Of a DNA stretch of 64,000 nucleotides, positions 36,168 through 49,900 are shown piece by piece. The stretch's first letter is position 1. Each line of letters starts with the position of its first letter. The notes beneath the pieces were generated by a model. The model made no database searches, was not told where the DNA came from, and saw nothing but the letters and a program-made list of their open reading frames with translations. The DNA lies in assembly GCA_001931875.2 (NCBI GenBank), contig MSJH02000792.1:460734-524733 (forward strand), read 5' to 3'. The stretch comes from Byssochlamys sp. IMV 00236 (taxonomy: Eukaryota > Ascomycota > Eurotiomycetes > Eurotiales > Thermoascaceae). The translations under genes were made by a program, and so were the position numbers.

Positions 36168-38746
36168 GCCCGGGCTTTTTCTTCGACCGATATATCTGCG
36201 ATTATGAGTAAGATCAACCCCATTATAATCTTCCACTTCTTCTTGAATGAAGTCCTGACTCGGATTCCAGACCATACGCATCGAAACATCGATCATGAAC
36301 TACTGCATTCATCGTTAGCATTGGGGTATTGCACTGCATTCTGCATGATTATTTTGCCATCATCCTCGACACTCTGCATTTGGAACGGAACGGAAAGGAA
36401 CCATGGTATTGGGATCCTTAGATTGACTTGCATATGTCTCGCGACGACGTCATTCAGCATGGTTTAGCATGGGCATGGGATAGGTAGGAAGCATTCACGG
36501 GAGAATAGATTTGGTGTTTCTTTTCTTTTCTTTTTTCTTTTCTTTTTTCTTTTCTTTTTTCTTTTCTTTTTTCTTTTTTTTTTCTTGACATTTGTCCCTT
36601 TATCGATCCCCTGTTTTAGCCTAGACAGTATTAGATGAATCATTCTCTTTCATCTTGTCTAGCTTGCTTTTTTTTTGTTAGTTAGAAAGTATGGATCCAA
36701 CTTCGTCCAAGAGAGATTTTGCCTTGAAGGATGCCTTGGGGGAAAGAGATCCACTTCACCAGAAGAACTCATCTCGCTCTTACTTAAACCACTAGATAAA
36801 CAAGAAAGTAGAAATGACTCAGTAAGAAAAACAGTATAGGTTCCACTCTCGACTGTCGTTGACTCAGGCGAGATTATAAGTTATCAATGATGTAAAATAG
36901 GAATAGGGGGCCTTGTTGCCTAATTTCCGCAACGGCTGCCTGGGTACTTAGTCTAGGCTGACTTGGGCCGCTTCACCGCAACAACTCGCAATAAACTACT
37001 CCGTACACTAGGAGTCTGTGGTCCTGGGGCGTTAAATAGCGGAAGATGTCACCAGCGCGAACTCTGTGGACGTTGGTGGTCTGGAACGATTTACCCTGCG
37101 TGCGCTAACTAAAGCAGATCGGATCCGCGCTCTTGGGACGATGTGCATACATACGGAGGAATCCTTGAACGCTGAAGATTCTCCACTTGGCGTTTGGCGG
37201 AGAATGGGGACGAGCAACGTACTAAGTTACTACTGTAGTACTGACTGGACCACTCTGATCCTATCGTCGCCTGTGAGAACTGGACAAGGATCCAGAACTA
37301 GAATTATTCTTTTTCAGCGAGACTACAAGAGAATAATAAACAGGCAAAAGAGTTTCCGCCCTGGCCACGGACCCGTGTCTGTCTTGGAGAAACGCCCTTA
37401 CCCGTCTATTGTTCATTAATGTCGCTTGATTTCCGGGCGTCATAGCTAATAATCAGCGGAATTGCTCCCGCGCATTCTTTAGGGTGAAGAAACCGCCCGC
37501 GCAGCTCTCAACCTCTGATCTCATGACGCGTGAATTGAGTGTAAATCCACCCAGCTTCAGCTTTTTGCAGCGCTGAGGGTTTAGGCGTGCAAGGCAACGG
37601 GGTATGGTCACATTGGTGCCATATAATTCGAAAACCACGGCGCGTCTGGATTCTTTTCAGAAAGGCCATGCGGATGGCGCAGCAGCTTCAGCCATATTGG
37701 ATAATTTACAGCTGCAAAATGGCACGCATTGCGCAGTGGGATGGCTTCTAAAGGTTCAGTGCACTTGAGAAAAGGCTTCTAGGGTGATTTCTTCGTTAGA
37801 TAGGATGCCTATTATCGTGCGGTTCCCTATGTCATCTCATATTGGCAAGCGTTATTCCGAGAAGCATTGATAGATTTCGGTACTGGTATAGGTGATTTGC
37901 TGTTTCCCATGTACCGCTGACTCTAAAGGAGAATGGTGCCAGCTAGAGTTTGGATATGCGGTACCTTTTACAACTCTGGATTATTGCGGAACGCCCAGTC
38001 TAGCGCAACTTCCAGTTCTAGATATTCCATAGACAGTCGCGCAGATCAATCTAAAAGTTTATTTAGAATGTGATTCAGAACACTTCTTTTAATCATATGT
38101 ATTCTAAAAGCCTGATCAATGTACACCGGAAGCGGGACGCTAAAAAGCAACTGTACCCAGCTGCAATGACCATTACAAGTCATCAGGCGAGGTTGGAAGA
38201 TGAAGCTGAACTTGGAGGAAAGGGTATGTTAACCAGGTAGTCGCCGCCACCCTAGACGGACTCCTTTACTGATCCACTCCTCCCCAAGAGCTATCTTCCG
38301 TAACCATAAAAGCCTGTGGCTTGTATCGTTTCTTTCCCCTACGCCATGTTCCATGACTCCAACCATTCCAACGCCTCATCTCCACCGTATGCCAAATAGC
38401 AGTAAATAGAGAAGATCAGGCGCTATAAGCGCAGACGAAAATCCCACGTGTTGGCGGAAAGATCCCAACGCCTTCAATGCTATGCTCAAAAGCAGTTCGG
38501 TAGCTTCGCGTCAATATAGAAGAGAAAAGACGAATAACAAGGATAGGGTTTAAATAGAATGCTGCTACAGCACTGAGGTTGCAAATCAGCGCTGAGTCTA
38601 GAGGACCCATTCTTAGGTCACTCTAGTCGAGTATATTCCTTTCGTTTGACTTGCCTTTGCTGTATGGGAACAGCCATCAAAGGTCCATCTTCAGAGCCAT
38701 GATCGGCGACCACAAGGCGAAGGATAGGGTTGATACCTTCCTTATA
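36168..38746. other. intergenic region, about 2.6 kb
   Basis: No supported gene. It contains a 12-base polypyrimidine tandem repeat at about 36517-36594 and one TACTCCGTA word (36997-37005). Short open frames at 37032-37638 overlap on both strands without recognisable products. The 3' UTR of the C3H zinc-finger gene lies at the right edge. Confidence 0.5.
36517..36594. repeat. polypyrimidine tandem repeat, unit CTTTTCTTTTTT
   Basis: About four copies of a 12-base unit with neighbouring partial units form a strand-asymmetric pyrimidine tract. Such tracts can form triplexes and are prone to slippage. Confidence 0.85.
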
Positions 38747-41700
38747 TTACAGGGGTAGAATGCGCGAAGGGTCTTGGAGGAATCGTCTACGGTATGCGGC
38801 TATTTCGGCGGCGACCGTGTTAAAGTCTTTCACCTTGTCGCGTCGCATGTCATTGATGATTTGTTTCAGACCAGCGATGTAGTTGTCTTTCTCCTCGGGC
38901 GTTCTCCCCTCCCTTTGAGACCCCATCTGGACGAGGATCTTGTCATCTGTGAGAGTTAATAGCGTCCCGGGTCAGTATTCGCACAATGCAGACCGATGAC
39001 GGATTAGGAAAGAGCAACGATTAAGGGGGTCGTAAGGCGTGAAGTGGGCATGCGCAAGTTAGCACCAAAAGAGGTGGAAGGAAAGGGGCTGGAAGCTTGT
39101 CAAGTTTATCAACGCACCGCTCAGTGATATATCGCGGAAATGTTGATACTCGCAGGAGTGGTCATTGCACACACCGCCCGCAGTTTCATAAGGACAGAAG
39201 ATTTTCGTAGGATCAATGTTGTGACTATAAGTCAGGGAACGAAAGCCATCGGAAACATCTTCCGTAAAATTTGGGTGATAACGATAAGCGGTGAAATATC
39301 TCAGAGGACTGATATATGGCACGAAGTGGTGCTCCAATTCCTGAGATCCGCGATCCCCCTGGTTCTAATGTCAGCGTAGCAATTAGATGCGGGGCCATCT
39401 GAATGAGCCAACTTTACCTGCAGTGTTTCAATGTGAGACTCGTCGAGCGGTTTGGGTTTCTGAACATCTTGCATTAGTTCCTCGCCAGCCTCAGGTTGAG
39501 GATGTGGCGATGGCGCTGCCACTGTATCCTCCGGCTCTATTGATCCAGGGGGAGGAGGGCTGAAAGGGGGAGTATAGACAGTGTTAGCGATATCAGGATT
39601 TGGCTCTGGTTCTGGCTCTGGTGGTTCGTAGACATCATCAGACATAACCGAAGGCTCACGAGATGTGTGAACTTCCTCGAGATTCGATGCAGTCTTCTCT
39701 TGGTCTACCTCATTCAGAATTTCATGTTCCTGCGGAGTTGGCGGCCGCTGCGGAGAAACACGAGGACAAGGCTGGGCGTCTGTCTCTGCCTCAACAGGTT
39801 CCAAACCACGGGGTGCCTCAGGCAAATCGGGTGGCATTATATGGGGGTTGGACGGGTCTTCATCTGGCTCAGATTGTCCAATGGACATTGGTCGGGGGCT
39901 ATCGACAGATTCATCCATCGCAGAGCCAGAAGAAGAGGACGCGCCATCTGACAACTCCTCGGATTCTCCGTCGGCATCCTTGGGAGAATCCTCGACAGTG
40001 GCGGACATAGTCAACTCAATGGCTTCTTGAGACGTCTGCGGAACAGAGACCGGAGCGTGTGCAATATCTGTTCTTGATGCAACATCGGTGCGTAAAGATG
40101 GCTCATGGTCCGGGCTGGCGTCTTTGGGTGCTGTTTCATCTACGTTCTGGACGTTGCTGGTAGCGGCGCTAGGTGTATTCTCGATAGAAGCTGAGGATAA
40201 GGCAACTAAACCATGAGTATCCGATAATCAAGGGTAATAGCGGTCCAGGTTGTCCACAGAGTGCGATAGAGACTGTTTGTGGAGCTCATAAGCTGCATTG
40301 GGGACCTTGCTTACCTGTTGAACATACGGGTCTTTCAAAGGCGGCTTTCGCTGCCTGGAGTTCCTCCATTGATAATCCCTGAGTCTCAACGCCTAAACTT
40401 TCCAACTCTTCCATGAGCTGTCTCTTTCCCTCCCTCCCCTTTGCAATTTCAGCACGCAACCGTTCCTCTTCTCTTTTGAATTCCGCCAGTTTAGCTTCGG
40501 ACTTTGAAAGCTCAGCGTCAAGTGCAGGAAGGCCAGATTCGATTTCCTTCTTCCGCATGAACTTCGCCCGCATTCGCTCAAGGTGTGCAGGGTCAACTGA
40601 CGTAAGACTTTGAACCGAGGGACTGCGAATCAGAGCCGGGGAGCCTGAACCTTGTGAGCCAACGGAGGAGATAAAATTCGCTTGGACTGTTGGTTGATCA
40701 TGGCGCTCTTTGACAGCACTGGAGGTACTCGCATGCATAGAAGGCTTTGACACTAGAGGCGTGTCCAACGAGGCCGATGCAGCACGATTCGAATCCGGAG
40801 GTGATTGCACACGGCTAGCGGCCAGTTTCGCCCTTTTCCTCTCTTCTAGTGCTGCGATCTTCTTACGCATCTCTTGGATTTGCTGGTCTCTCAACCTTAA
40901 CTCTTCTTGATCTCCAATCTTCAACGGGGTTTGTGGGGTAGACGAAGCTGCCGCTCGCTGATGTGGTTGGGCCCCAGGCTTCTTTGGAGGATACTCCGTC
41001 GATGATGGGAGACCCGCAGGAGCTTCAGAGACGGTACGGTGCTGGGATCTGTTTGTGGCGGTAGCACCGTTTTCATCATTTTCCCCGTAAAGATCTTCAT
41101 CATCACTGATATCAATCACAAGCCTATCTTCGGGGCAGGCCATTACAGACTCTGTAGTAAGGACCTTTTTAGGCGGAGTACCTAAGCCATCAAAGTCCGA
41201 AGCACGTGGACGTTTCCGCTGAGAATTTCCAACTTGAGGCATGGTAGCCCCAACGTTTGTCTTCGGTGTAGAAGAGAGTTCTCCGGGGGCGGATTGTTCC
41301 GAACTGGTCATGAATAGACCCGGAATGCGAGCAGGAACAGACGTTTCCGGCTCCGGTGGTCGATTTGGCAGCGGGTGCTGGATTTTTGACACTGTCGAGG
41401 CATCTTGACTGGGCTGAGACTGTGCGCCCACGGCACCGTGATGCTGTTGGGTTATGATGGAGGACTCCCCATCGACATGAGAACGTTGGCTTCTGAGGAT
41501 ACCTTGCTTTTTTAGCTGTTCCATTCTTTGTCGCGCTAGCTCTGTCTGGGCCTTGTTCTTCTCCTTGACTTGCGTCTCGCTGGGGGGCGCAGTCTGTACA
41601 GTGGTCTCCAGGGGCTTTGATACAGCAGCACTGGAAACAGAGGTGTCCTTTTCGGAGGGTGGTTTAGGTGTGCCGGCCAAAGTGGTAAGCTTCCCTGCTT

Positions 41701-43137
41701 TGGCAGCTAGCATCCGCGCAATGACTTCCTTCCGTTCTAAAGGCTTGCTTTCTGTTTGAGAAGCGATAATACCAGAAGGCGGCACATTCGTATCTTTCGC
41801 TGTGATCTTCTGCCCCTCAGCGGATACGCCCACAGGCCCAGAGGATGGCAATTTCTCGACAGGCTTTTTCTCAGGGAGTTTCGTAGGATTCTGGGCGTCT
41901 GACAGGACAACCTCAGCCCTCGTAGAATCAGATCTGGCGCCTGGTTGCACAGGAACAACATCAGGTGTGGAGGGCTTTGACGTATCCTTGACTGGCTTCT
42001 GCTCGCCTGACACAGTCGGAACCTTGATACCCACCTCCTCGTACAGCTGTTTGAGAACTGTCGAGTCGATTCCCTCACTCACCAGCTCATTGTAGCGGAT
42101 ATTATGAGGCGCAAGGCTCAAAAGAGCACCCTGAGCGAGAACCCGCAGTTGAGCTGGTGATTTGCTAGAATGCAAACTTTGACCGTTGACGTCCTTGGTC
42201 GGGCTGCGCTTATTACTTGCTTCATCTGAGGATGCTGTTGTCTGGGTAATCGTAGTGATTGGCATAAATTCTTGCGCAGTCGGGTCCAAACTGATGGAAA
42301 CAGGAGGGTGATAAGCTATGCATTGTCAGCGTTCGTCCAAATAGTAAGAATGCTGGGTTTAATACGAGAACCACTCTCTTCTCGTCGCGGTGATCGATCC
42401 GTAGGTGATGGTACATTCGTCGGCTCATAGTCCATTCTCTCAGAGCTATCACTAGATGGGTTCTGTTGGCGAGAATCTCGAGATGTTGCGAAGCTGCTCG
42501 ACGGCACTGACTTCGTCATGCGGCCATCTGGCATCTGCTCCCGCGCGCCTAGGAAGCCCTGGGAACTCCCAGAGAAGGGCTGAGCTACTGAACGTTGTGA
42601 TTGTGATGATACCCGCCCATCTCCGTCGCTGAGTTCCCCCTCTTCTCGGTCTATAGTATCCAACCCATTCGGGGTCACCCTGCCTGCATTTTCGCGCGCA
42701 TCTACTGCTGGATTAGCCCGAGACAGAGCCGGAGCCTGAGAAGCGGACGGAAGAGGATTGATATGAGCAGCTGTTCGAGGTAAAGATGGCAAGCCCATAG
42801 GGGGAACTGGGAGCGTATGGAACGTTGGCGGGGGAATATGAGGCGATTGGAACTGGTTCATGTAAGGAAAGGACGGCGGAGGTGGTGGCAGACTGCCATG
42901 CGCCCCGAGACCGGGGATTCGGGTATTTCCATCAAGATTTGTCATATTCTGCAAATCAGACGGATTCCCAACGACCAGACCTGTTTGTACCGGCGGCTGC
43001 CCTGGAATATCAGTTGACCCCGAGAAAGGGTAAGAGGGTAAGGCCGATAATGGAGGTGTGGAAAATTGAGGGGGCGGCCATTGCTGCGTATAACTGAACG
43101 CCCCGCCAAATGAAGGCGTTGGGGGATAATTAGACAT
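38747..43137 (-). CDS. C3H-type zinc-finger protein, Red1/ZFC3H1-like (nuclear RNA surveillance)
   Basis: Five exons (43137-42366, 42315-40315, 40205-39418, 39364-39118, 38946-38747) give 1335 residues with all phases matching. The N-terminal 250 residues are Pro-rich, followed by REEGELSDGDG, an acidic motif seen in RNA-processing scaffolds. The middle contains coiled-coil segments (about residues 760-800 and 850-905, including EERKRAKLAA and AKLAEFKREEERLRAEIAKG). The C-terminus holds FCPYETAGGVCNDHSCEYQH, a C-x8-C-x4-C-x3-H finger (residues about 1244-1262). It is preceded by a conserved run (LEHHFVPYISPLRYFTAYRY) and followed by DDKILVQMGSQREGRTPEEK. This arrangement fits the putative zinc-finger domain of S. 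pombe Red1, the scaffold of the MTREC complex that feeds meiotic and aberrant transcripts to the nuclear exosome. It is transcribed divergently from myosin II across about 850 bp. Confidence 0.82.
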
Positions 43138-43983
43138 GTTGTGTGCTACAGCCCAGTTCACCCGCGCAAAAAATGGCGGTTCGCAACACTACCAAACAGT
43201 GAACAGTAAGATGGTTAGTATCCCAAAACACGAGACCATGTAGATAGTGGAAGAACCCCAAGCATCACATATGATGGGAAAGATCTCAGGGTCATGGAAA
43301 AGCACGGATCATAAAGTCGCGTATCCAGTGGCCTCGAGAATATCTCCAAGGAGATGAGGAATGCAAAACGCGCTAGACCGCTCCCTACCACAAGTGAGAT
43401 AATAATGGAAGCAAAGGGAAAACAGTGATACAGCTGGGAGACGTGGCAGAATAGGGGGGAAGAAGGGGCAATGGCCGCGGTGCGCGAGATGGAAGACGGC
43501 GAAGTGATAGGAGAGTTGACGCCCGAGCAAGTTCTTGTGCCAAGACTGCGATGGCCAGCACGGGCCTCACGTGACATGGCCATGGCTCGGGCTAGCATCG
43601 GCCCTATCGGGGCTAGCGCGTGCACGGCCCGGGGAACGGGGGTTGCGGCGCTGGAAGGGCTGAGTGACAACAATGTAAACAAACAGGCGGAGTCGAGCTA
43701 GCTGCTCGTATTATTATCTACCCGACCACTATCGACATCACCACACGACGCTCTTCTCCTTTCTCTTTTCTCTGTTGTACTTCTTTACTTTGTCGTTTTG
43801 GAGTGAGAGAGCCAGGGGCTTTCAGAGATTATTAGGTTATTCGAAGGGGCCGGATATACCTCTTCTTTCGTTCCGTTTACACTTGTCTTGGAAACCCCGG
43901 AATTCGCATTACTGTGCATTGTTGGCAGTTTGTGAAAGACACAGATCAATCTTACAAATGACCTTGCTGGAATACATCCAATC
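43138..43983. promoter_or_regulatory. divergent promoter between the Red1-like and myosin II genes
   Basis: The two start codons lie 846 bp apart on opposite strands. A perfect TCACGTGA palindrome is at 43567-43574 in a GC-rich stretch near the middle. No supported coding region is present. Confidence 0.55.
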
Positions 43984-46900
43984 ATGCTGCCGTCACAATT
44001 AAACAGCCCGTCAAGGAGGGCCAATCCGTTCGGGCGCAGTTCGGTGTCGCCTTCTCCAGGACCTCAGTCCCTCCCTTCGCGGCCAAGATCCGCTGTCTTC
44101 TCATCACCTGGGAATGCTGCAGTGGAGGCAAAGGGTCACCTGCGCAACTCTTCCACATCAAATCTCTCCCCAGTATCGCTTGCGTCCCCGGGTGGTCGGC
44201 AACGATCCAGTTCAGTTCGACAGAATGCCCAGACAGGTACATTTGCTCCTCAGTTTATCAAATCTGAGGAGTTACGGCGGGGAGCAGACCAGGTTCGAGT
44301 AATGGAAGGAGACAACGACTTCTCAGGTAAACGCTATGTCTGGCTCAAGGATCCTGAGAAGGCGTTTGTCCGCGGCCTGGTGGTGGAGGAGAGAGAAGGG
44401 GCCCAGTTGTTGGTGCAATGCGATGACGGAACAGTATGAACCATCCATGTTTACTTCTCTGTTCGGAATTAACACCATTGTAGCAGCGTGAGGTAGATAG
44501 TGACCAAGTCGACAAGGTCAATCCGGCCAAGTTCGATAAGGCAGATGACATGGCCGAACTTACGCATCTCAACGAAGCGTCAGTAGTGCATAACCTGCAC
44601 TCACGGTATCAATCCGACTTGATATATGTCAGTATAGTCCCCAGTAAACATCTTTCAACATTCTAACATAGTATACTATAGACATATTCCGGGCTGTTCT
44701 TGGTCACAGTCAACCCGTACTGTCCCTTGCCGATCTATACCAATGAATATGTCAAAATGTATAAGGGTCAAAGTCGAGAAGATACCCGACCACATGTCTT
44801 CGCAATGGCCGACCAAGCATTTCGAAATCTTGTGGAAGAAGGAGAAAACCAAAGTATCCTCGTCACGTAAGTGGTATCCTTAAGGCATGATTCCGGATCT
44901 GTATTCTCTAACACTACGATATAGTGGAGAATCGGGAGCTGGTAAGACAGAGAATACCAAAAAGGTGATCCAGTATCTTGCGGCTGTTGCAACGGCGGAT
45001 ACCCCGACGTCGAGGTCAGGAGCGAAGCAGTTTTCAAATCTCTCCCAGCAAATCTTGAGAGCAAACCCCATACTCGAGGCCTTCGGAAATGCACAAACAG
45101 TGAGGAACAACAATTCATCTCGATTCGGAAAGTTCATTCGAATTGAATTCACCCGTTCCGGTCAAATTGTGGGGGCCTGGATAGACTGGTACCTTCTTGA
45201 AAAATCAAGGGTGGTGAAGCCCAATCCCCAGGAGAGAAACTACCATATATTCTATCAACTTCTTCAGGGTGCGGACAGAGAGTTGCGGGACACTCTTCAC
45301 CTGGGCGACCTGGACTTCGATGGATTTTCTTATCTGAAGGATGGCAATGACTCCGTCGCCGGGGTTTCTGATGCGGACGAGTGGAATTCATTGATGGAGG
45401 CCTTCCATATCATGAATTTTTCGCCAGATGACCAGATGTGCATCTTACGAACAATCGCAGCGGTGCTCCACCTTGGCAATATCGCAATCGGTAAGGAGAG
45501 TCTGCGAGGCGATCAAGCAGCCTTGGCGCCGGGAGCATACGAGAATGTGCAGAAAGCATGCGACCTTTTGGGGATTGACCCGGAAGCGTTCGTAAAGGGG
45601 CTGCTTCATCCCAAGGTCAAGGCTGGTCGGGAATTGGTCGAAAAGGTTCAGACTCCGGAGCAGGTCACCGCCGCACTCGATGCCTTGGCCAAGGGTATCT
45701 ATGAGCGTGGATTCGGGGACCTCGTTAACAGGATAAACAGCCAGCTGGATCGCAATGGCATAGCAGGTGATGACAGCTCTTTCATCGGAGTCCTCGACAT
45801 TGCCGGTTTCGAAATCTTCGAAAATAACAGCTTTGAACAGCTCTGCATCAACTACACAAATGAGAAGCTTCAACAATTCTTCAACCATCACATGTTTATT
45901 CTTGAACAAGAAGAGTACGCCAGAGAACAGATTGAGTGGCAGTTCATTGATTTCGGAAAAGACTTACAGCCTACTATCGACCTCATCGAGCTGACAAACC
46001 CGATCGGTATCTTCTCTTGCCTGGACGAGGATTGCGTGATGCCAAAGGCTACCGACAAATCTTTTACGGAGAAATTGCACTCGCTATGGGATCGTAAATC
46101 GCCCAAGTACCGTGCCTCTCGCCTGAACCAAGGATTCGTTCTCACCCACTATGCCGCTGAGGTTGAATATTCAACACATGACTGGTTGGAGAAGAACAAA
46201 GATCCCTTGAACGATAACATCACGCGTCTTCTGGCGTCGTCCAGCGATAAACATGTTGCAAACCTTTTTAACGATTGCGGCGATGGCGACGAGTCTACAT
46301 CGAAAAGCCGTGTGAAAAAGGGTCTGTTCCGAACGGCGGCTCAAAAACACAAGGAACAGCTCGCGAAGCTCATGAACTCGCTACATTCCACTCATCCACA
46401 CTTTATCCGCTGCATAATTCCTAACCACAAGAAACGGCCGAAACTGTTCAATGCACCATTGGTTTTGGATCAACTTCGATGCAACGGTGTCCTTGAAGGC
46501 ATCCGAATCGCCCGCACTGGATTTCCCAATCGGTTACCCTTCACTGAGTTCCGACAACGTTATGAAGTCCTGTGTCGTGACATGCCTAAAGGCTATCTAG
46601 ACAATCAGAGCGCCACACAGATGATGCTAGACAAACTAGGCATGGATAAAGCTTGGTATCGTGTCGGCTTAACGAAAGTGTTCTTCAGAGCGGGAGTTTT
46701 GGCTGAGCTCGAAGAGAAGCGTGACAAGCATATTCGGGATATTATGACTCGTTTCCAATCCATTTCCCGCGGCTTCGTGCAGCGGCGAATCGCAAATAAG
46801 CGGTTATACCGTGCGGAAGCAACTCGCATCATTCAGCGGAATTTCCATGGGTACTTGGATCTGAAAGCAAACCCATGGTGGCGGCTCTTTATGCGGATGA

Positions 46901-49900
46901 AGCCGCTTCTTGGAGAGACTCGGACAGCAACGGAGGTGAAGCGAAGGGACGAGCAGATCCAGAAGCTCGAGTCCAAAATGCAGAAGGAGCTCGCCGATCG
47001 TCAGAAGCTAGAAGAGGAGAGACGGCGAGCAGAGCAAGAAATCCAGCGCATCAAGCAAACTCTCGAAAGTGAACGGACTCTTGCTCTTGACAAGGAAGAA
47101 ATATTCAAGCGTCTCCAGCTGCGTGAAGTTGAGCTGACTGAGAAGCTATCTGGCGCCATTGCCGATCAAGAAACCCTGGAGGATCAACTGGATGATCTTA
47201 TTGCCGCCAAGAAGAAGGCTGAGGAGCAGCTTGAGATCAGGAGGACGCAGCTTGAACAAGCTGGTCAGATCATTGAACGTCTGGAGGCTGAAAAGCATGA
47301 GCTGCAGGAGCACCTGCTAGAACTCAACGACAAGCTAAAGGCGGCTGAGAGCACGAATCAAGAGAGAGATACACAGGTCCACAATCTCACTCAGGAAATC
47401 AAGATGTTACAGAGTCATCTGAGTCTCAAAGACCGCAAACTGCACGACTTGGAAGCCAAACTACTAAAATCTGACCAAGACCTCGACGTTAAGCTCGCCA
47501 ATACCACTAAAGAGCTGGACATCTCGAAGAAGAAGGTGAAGGAACTCGTCGACGAGAACCGATCTATCAGACAACAGATTGCAGACCTTTCATCTACTTC
47601 GACAGGTTACGAGGAGATGCTAAGGCGCAAAGAAGGCGAGTTATCCGTTCTCCGCAACGACCTGAAAAAGCATGAAACAGATAGAATGAGTCTCGAGAAC
47701 GAGAAATTATCACTATCTACTCGACATGATAATATGCAGAAGCGGCTACGCGAAGTGCAAGCGGAAATGGACGCTATGAGAGCAGAGAGAGTGAACCTTG
47801 AGCGTGAGGCGGCGGATGCTCGCAAACTGTTAGAAGAAAAGATGTCGGAGGATGCCGAGGCAGGACAAAGCCGAGCAATGCTGGATCAGCAGGTCCGCGA
47901 TCTAAAAGCTCAGTTATTCCAAGTTCAGGCGGAGCTTAGTCGCGAACGCCAATCCAGAGATGACGTCCAAATGCTCGCGGAGCACGAATTGAAAGAGCTC
48001 AAAGAGAAGTACGAATCGCTGAACGAATCCAAGATAATCATCGAGAAAGAAATGTATATTCAACAGGATTCTCTGCGTCGCGCTACTGAAGCTCGAGCAG
48101 CTGCGGAGAAGGCGCGTAAGGATCTGCAAAACGAGTTGATCGGGCTTCGTGAGCGATACACCGAAGCAGAAAATGCCCGATTAAACGCAGAGAGTGAGGT
48201 TGAGCGGAACATAATCAAGCAAGCAAACGAACGCCAGAACAGCTTGCGGCGTGACCTGGAGGCCAAAGAAAAACAGCTCGATGAAGTGGAAGCTGAAAGG
48301 GGCCGTCTCGCTGGAAGGGTCCAAGAGCTCATGCAGGCAATTGCAGATTCTGAGAATTTCCGCATCCGTCACGATCAACATAAGGAACGCCTTGAGAGAG
48401 AACTTGTCACGGTAAAAGGCAGGCTAACAGCGTCTGAAAATGACAACCGTGCTCTCTTGAATAAGATCCAGCAGAAGAACCTTGACATCGCAAGATCCAA
48501 CTCACGGGCCGGTGAAAACCAGCGGGTCCGCATGTCGCAACTGCAGAATGAGAAATGCAAACTCGAGGAAGAAAACAAGAAGTTGGCTCGTCAGCTAGGC
48601 GATGCGCAACTTTCGATTACGTCTCTCGAGAAGCACAAGGAAAAGCTTTCACTGAGTTTGGAGGATGTGAATCATGAGATTGCTCGAGAACACAAGGCGA
48701 GCCGTAATGCAGAGAAAGCAGCATCTGCAGCCAACCTTCAGCTAGCAGAAGCTAACAGGAATCTTGAGACTGAAAGACAGCTAAGGATTCAAGCACAAGC
48801 TAACACCCGAAAGCTGCAAGCTGCTCTGGATCAAGCAAACAAGGAAATTGAAGATTCTCATCAGCAATTGATGCTCTTGCACAAGGTCTTCGATCCAGAA
48901 ATTGATGAGACACCAAAGTCTTGGGAATCAGTCCAGCCAGACTTATCAAAGAAAGTCAATCTGGCAGCACTCCTGGAAGCAGCGCACAGTAATCTCCGTG
49001 TCACTGAAGAGAAGTATGCTAGGGCTGAGAGCCAGCTTGCCGAGATGCGTCGTCGCCACGAGGACGAAATGAAGGAGCTCGATGCTCGCTACTCTTCCTC
49101 GAAACGCGCACTGCTTGAGGAGATCGACCAGAACCAGGTCGCCACTGCTCGTTCACCCACTCACTTACGCAAGAATTCCGAAGCAGCCATGAAGAGATAT
49201 TCTAACCCTACTACCCCTAACCGACGCTACAACATCAGCGACGCGGCTCAGGACTCTGGACGGTCTGACAGAACAGTCGATACCATCACCTTCCAAAAGC
49301 GGATGGATATGGCTGCAGAACTTGAGGAGCTGCAGAATAAGCTCCAGATGACAGAGATGCAAAACCGGCATCTACAGGCTCAAATCGAGCGATCAACTCC
49401 GGTACGGGATATGTGGCAAGATGACAGCCCATCGGTTCGACGGATGCAGCTGTTGGAGCGCGAGAATGGCCGCCTCCATGAGAAACTTGATGACTCTGCT
49501 AAGAAGGTTTCAGCTCTGGAAAGGAGCATCCAATCCGGCGAGCTATCCCTCCGAGACGTTCAGGCGAAATCACACGAGGAATTGTACGATTTGATCAACT
49601 CTCAGGAACACTCTCGTCGATCCCTCCTACAAGTCCATAAGAACGCCATGGCTGAGCTAACGGAAGCCAAGTCACAGTCAGAGAAACTCAAGCGAGCAAA
49701 GGCAACCTTGGAGGTGGAGCTTCGTGATGCTCGGTCAGATGCCCAAGAACTGCAGCTTGCCAGGGACCAAGATGCGGCTAGTCGAAACCAACTGCTTCAG
49801 GAATTCGCAGATCTCCAGATACGTCTAGATGCTGAAACTTCCAAGGCCACTGATCTTGCCTCGAGCTTAAGTCTTTACAAGAGTCGTGCGGATGAATACT

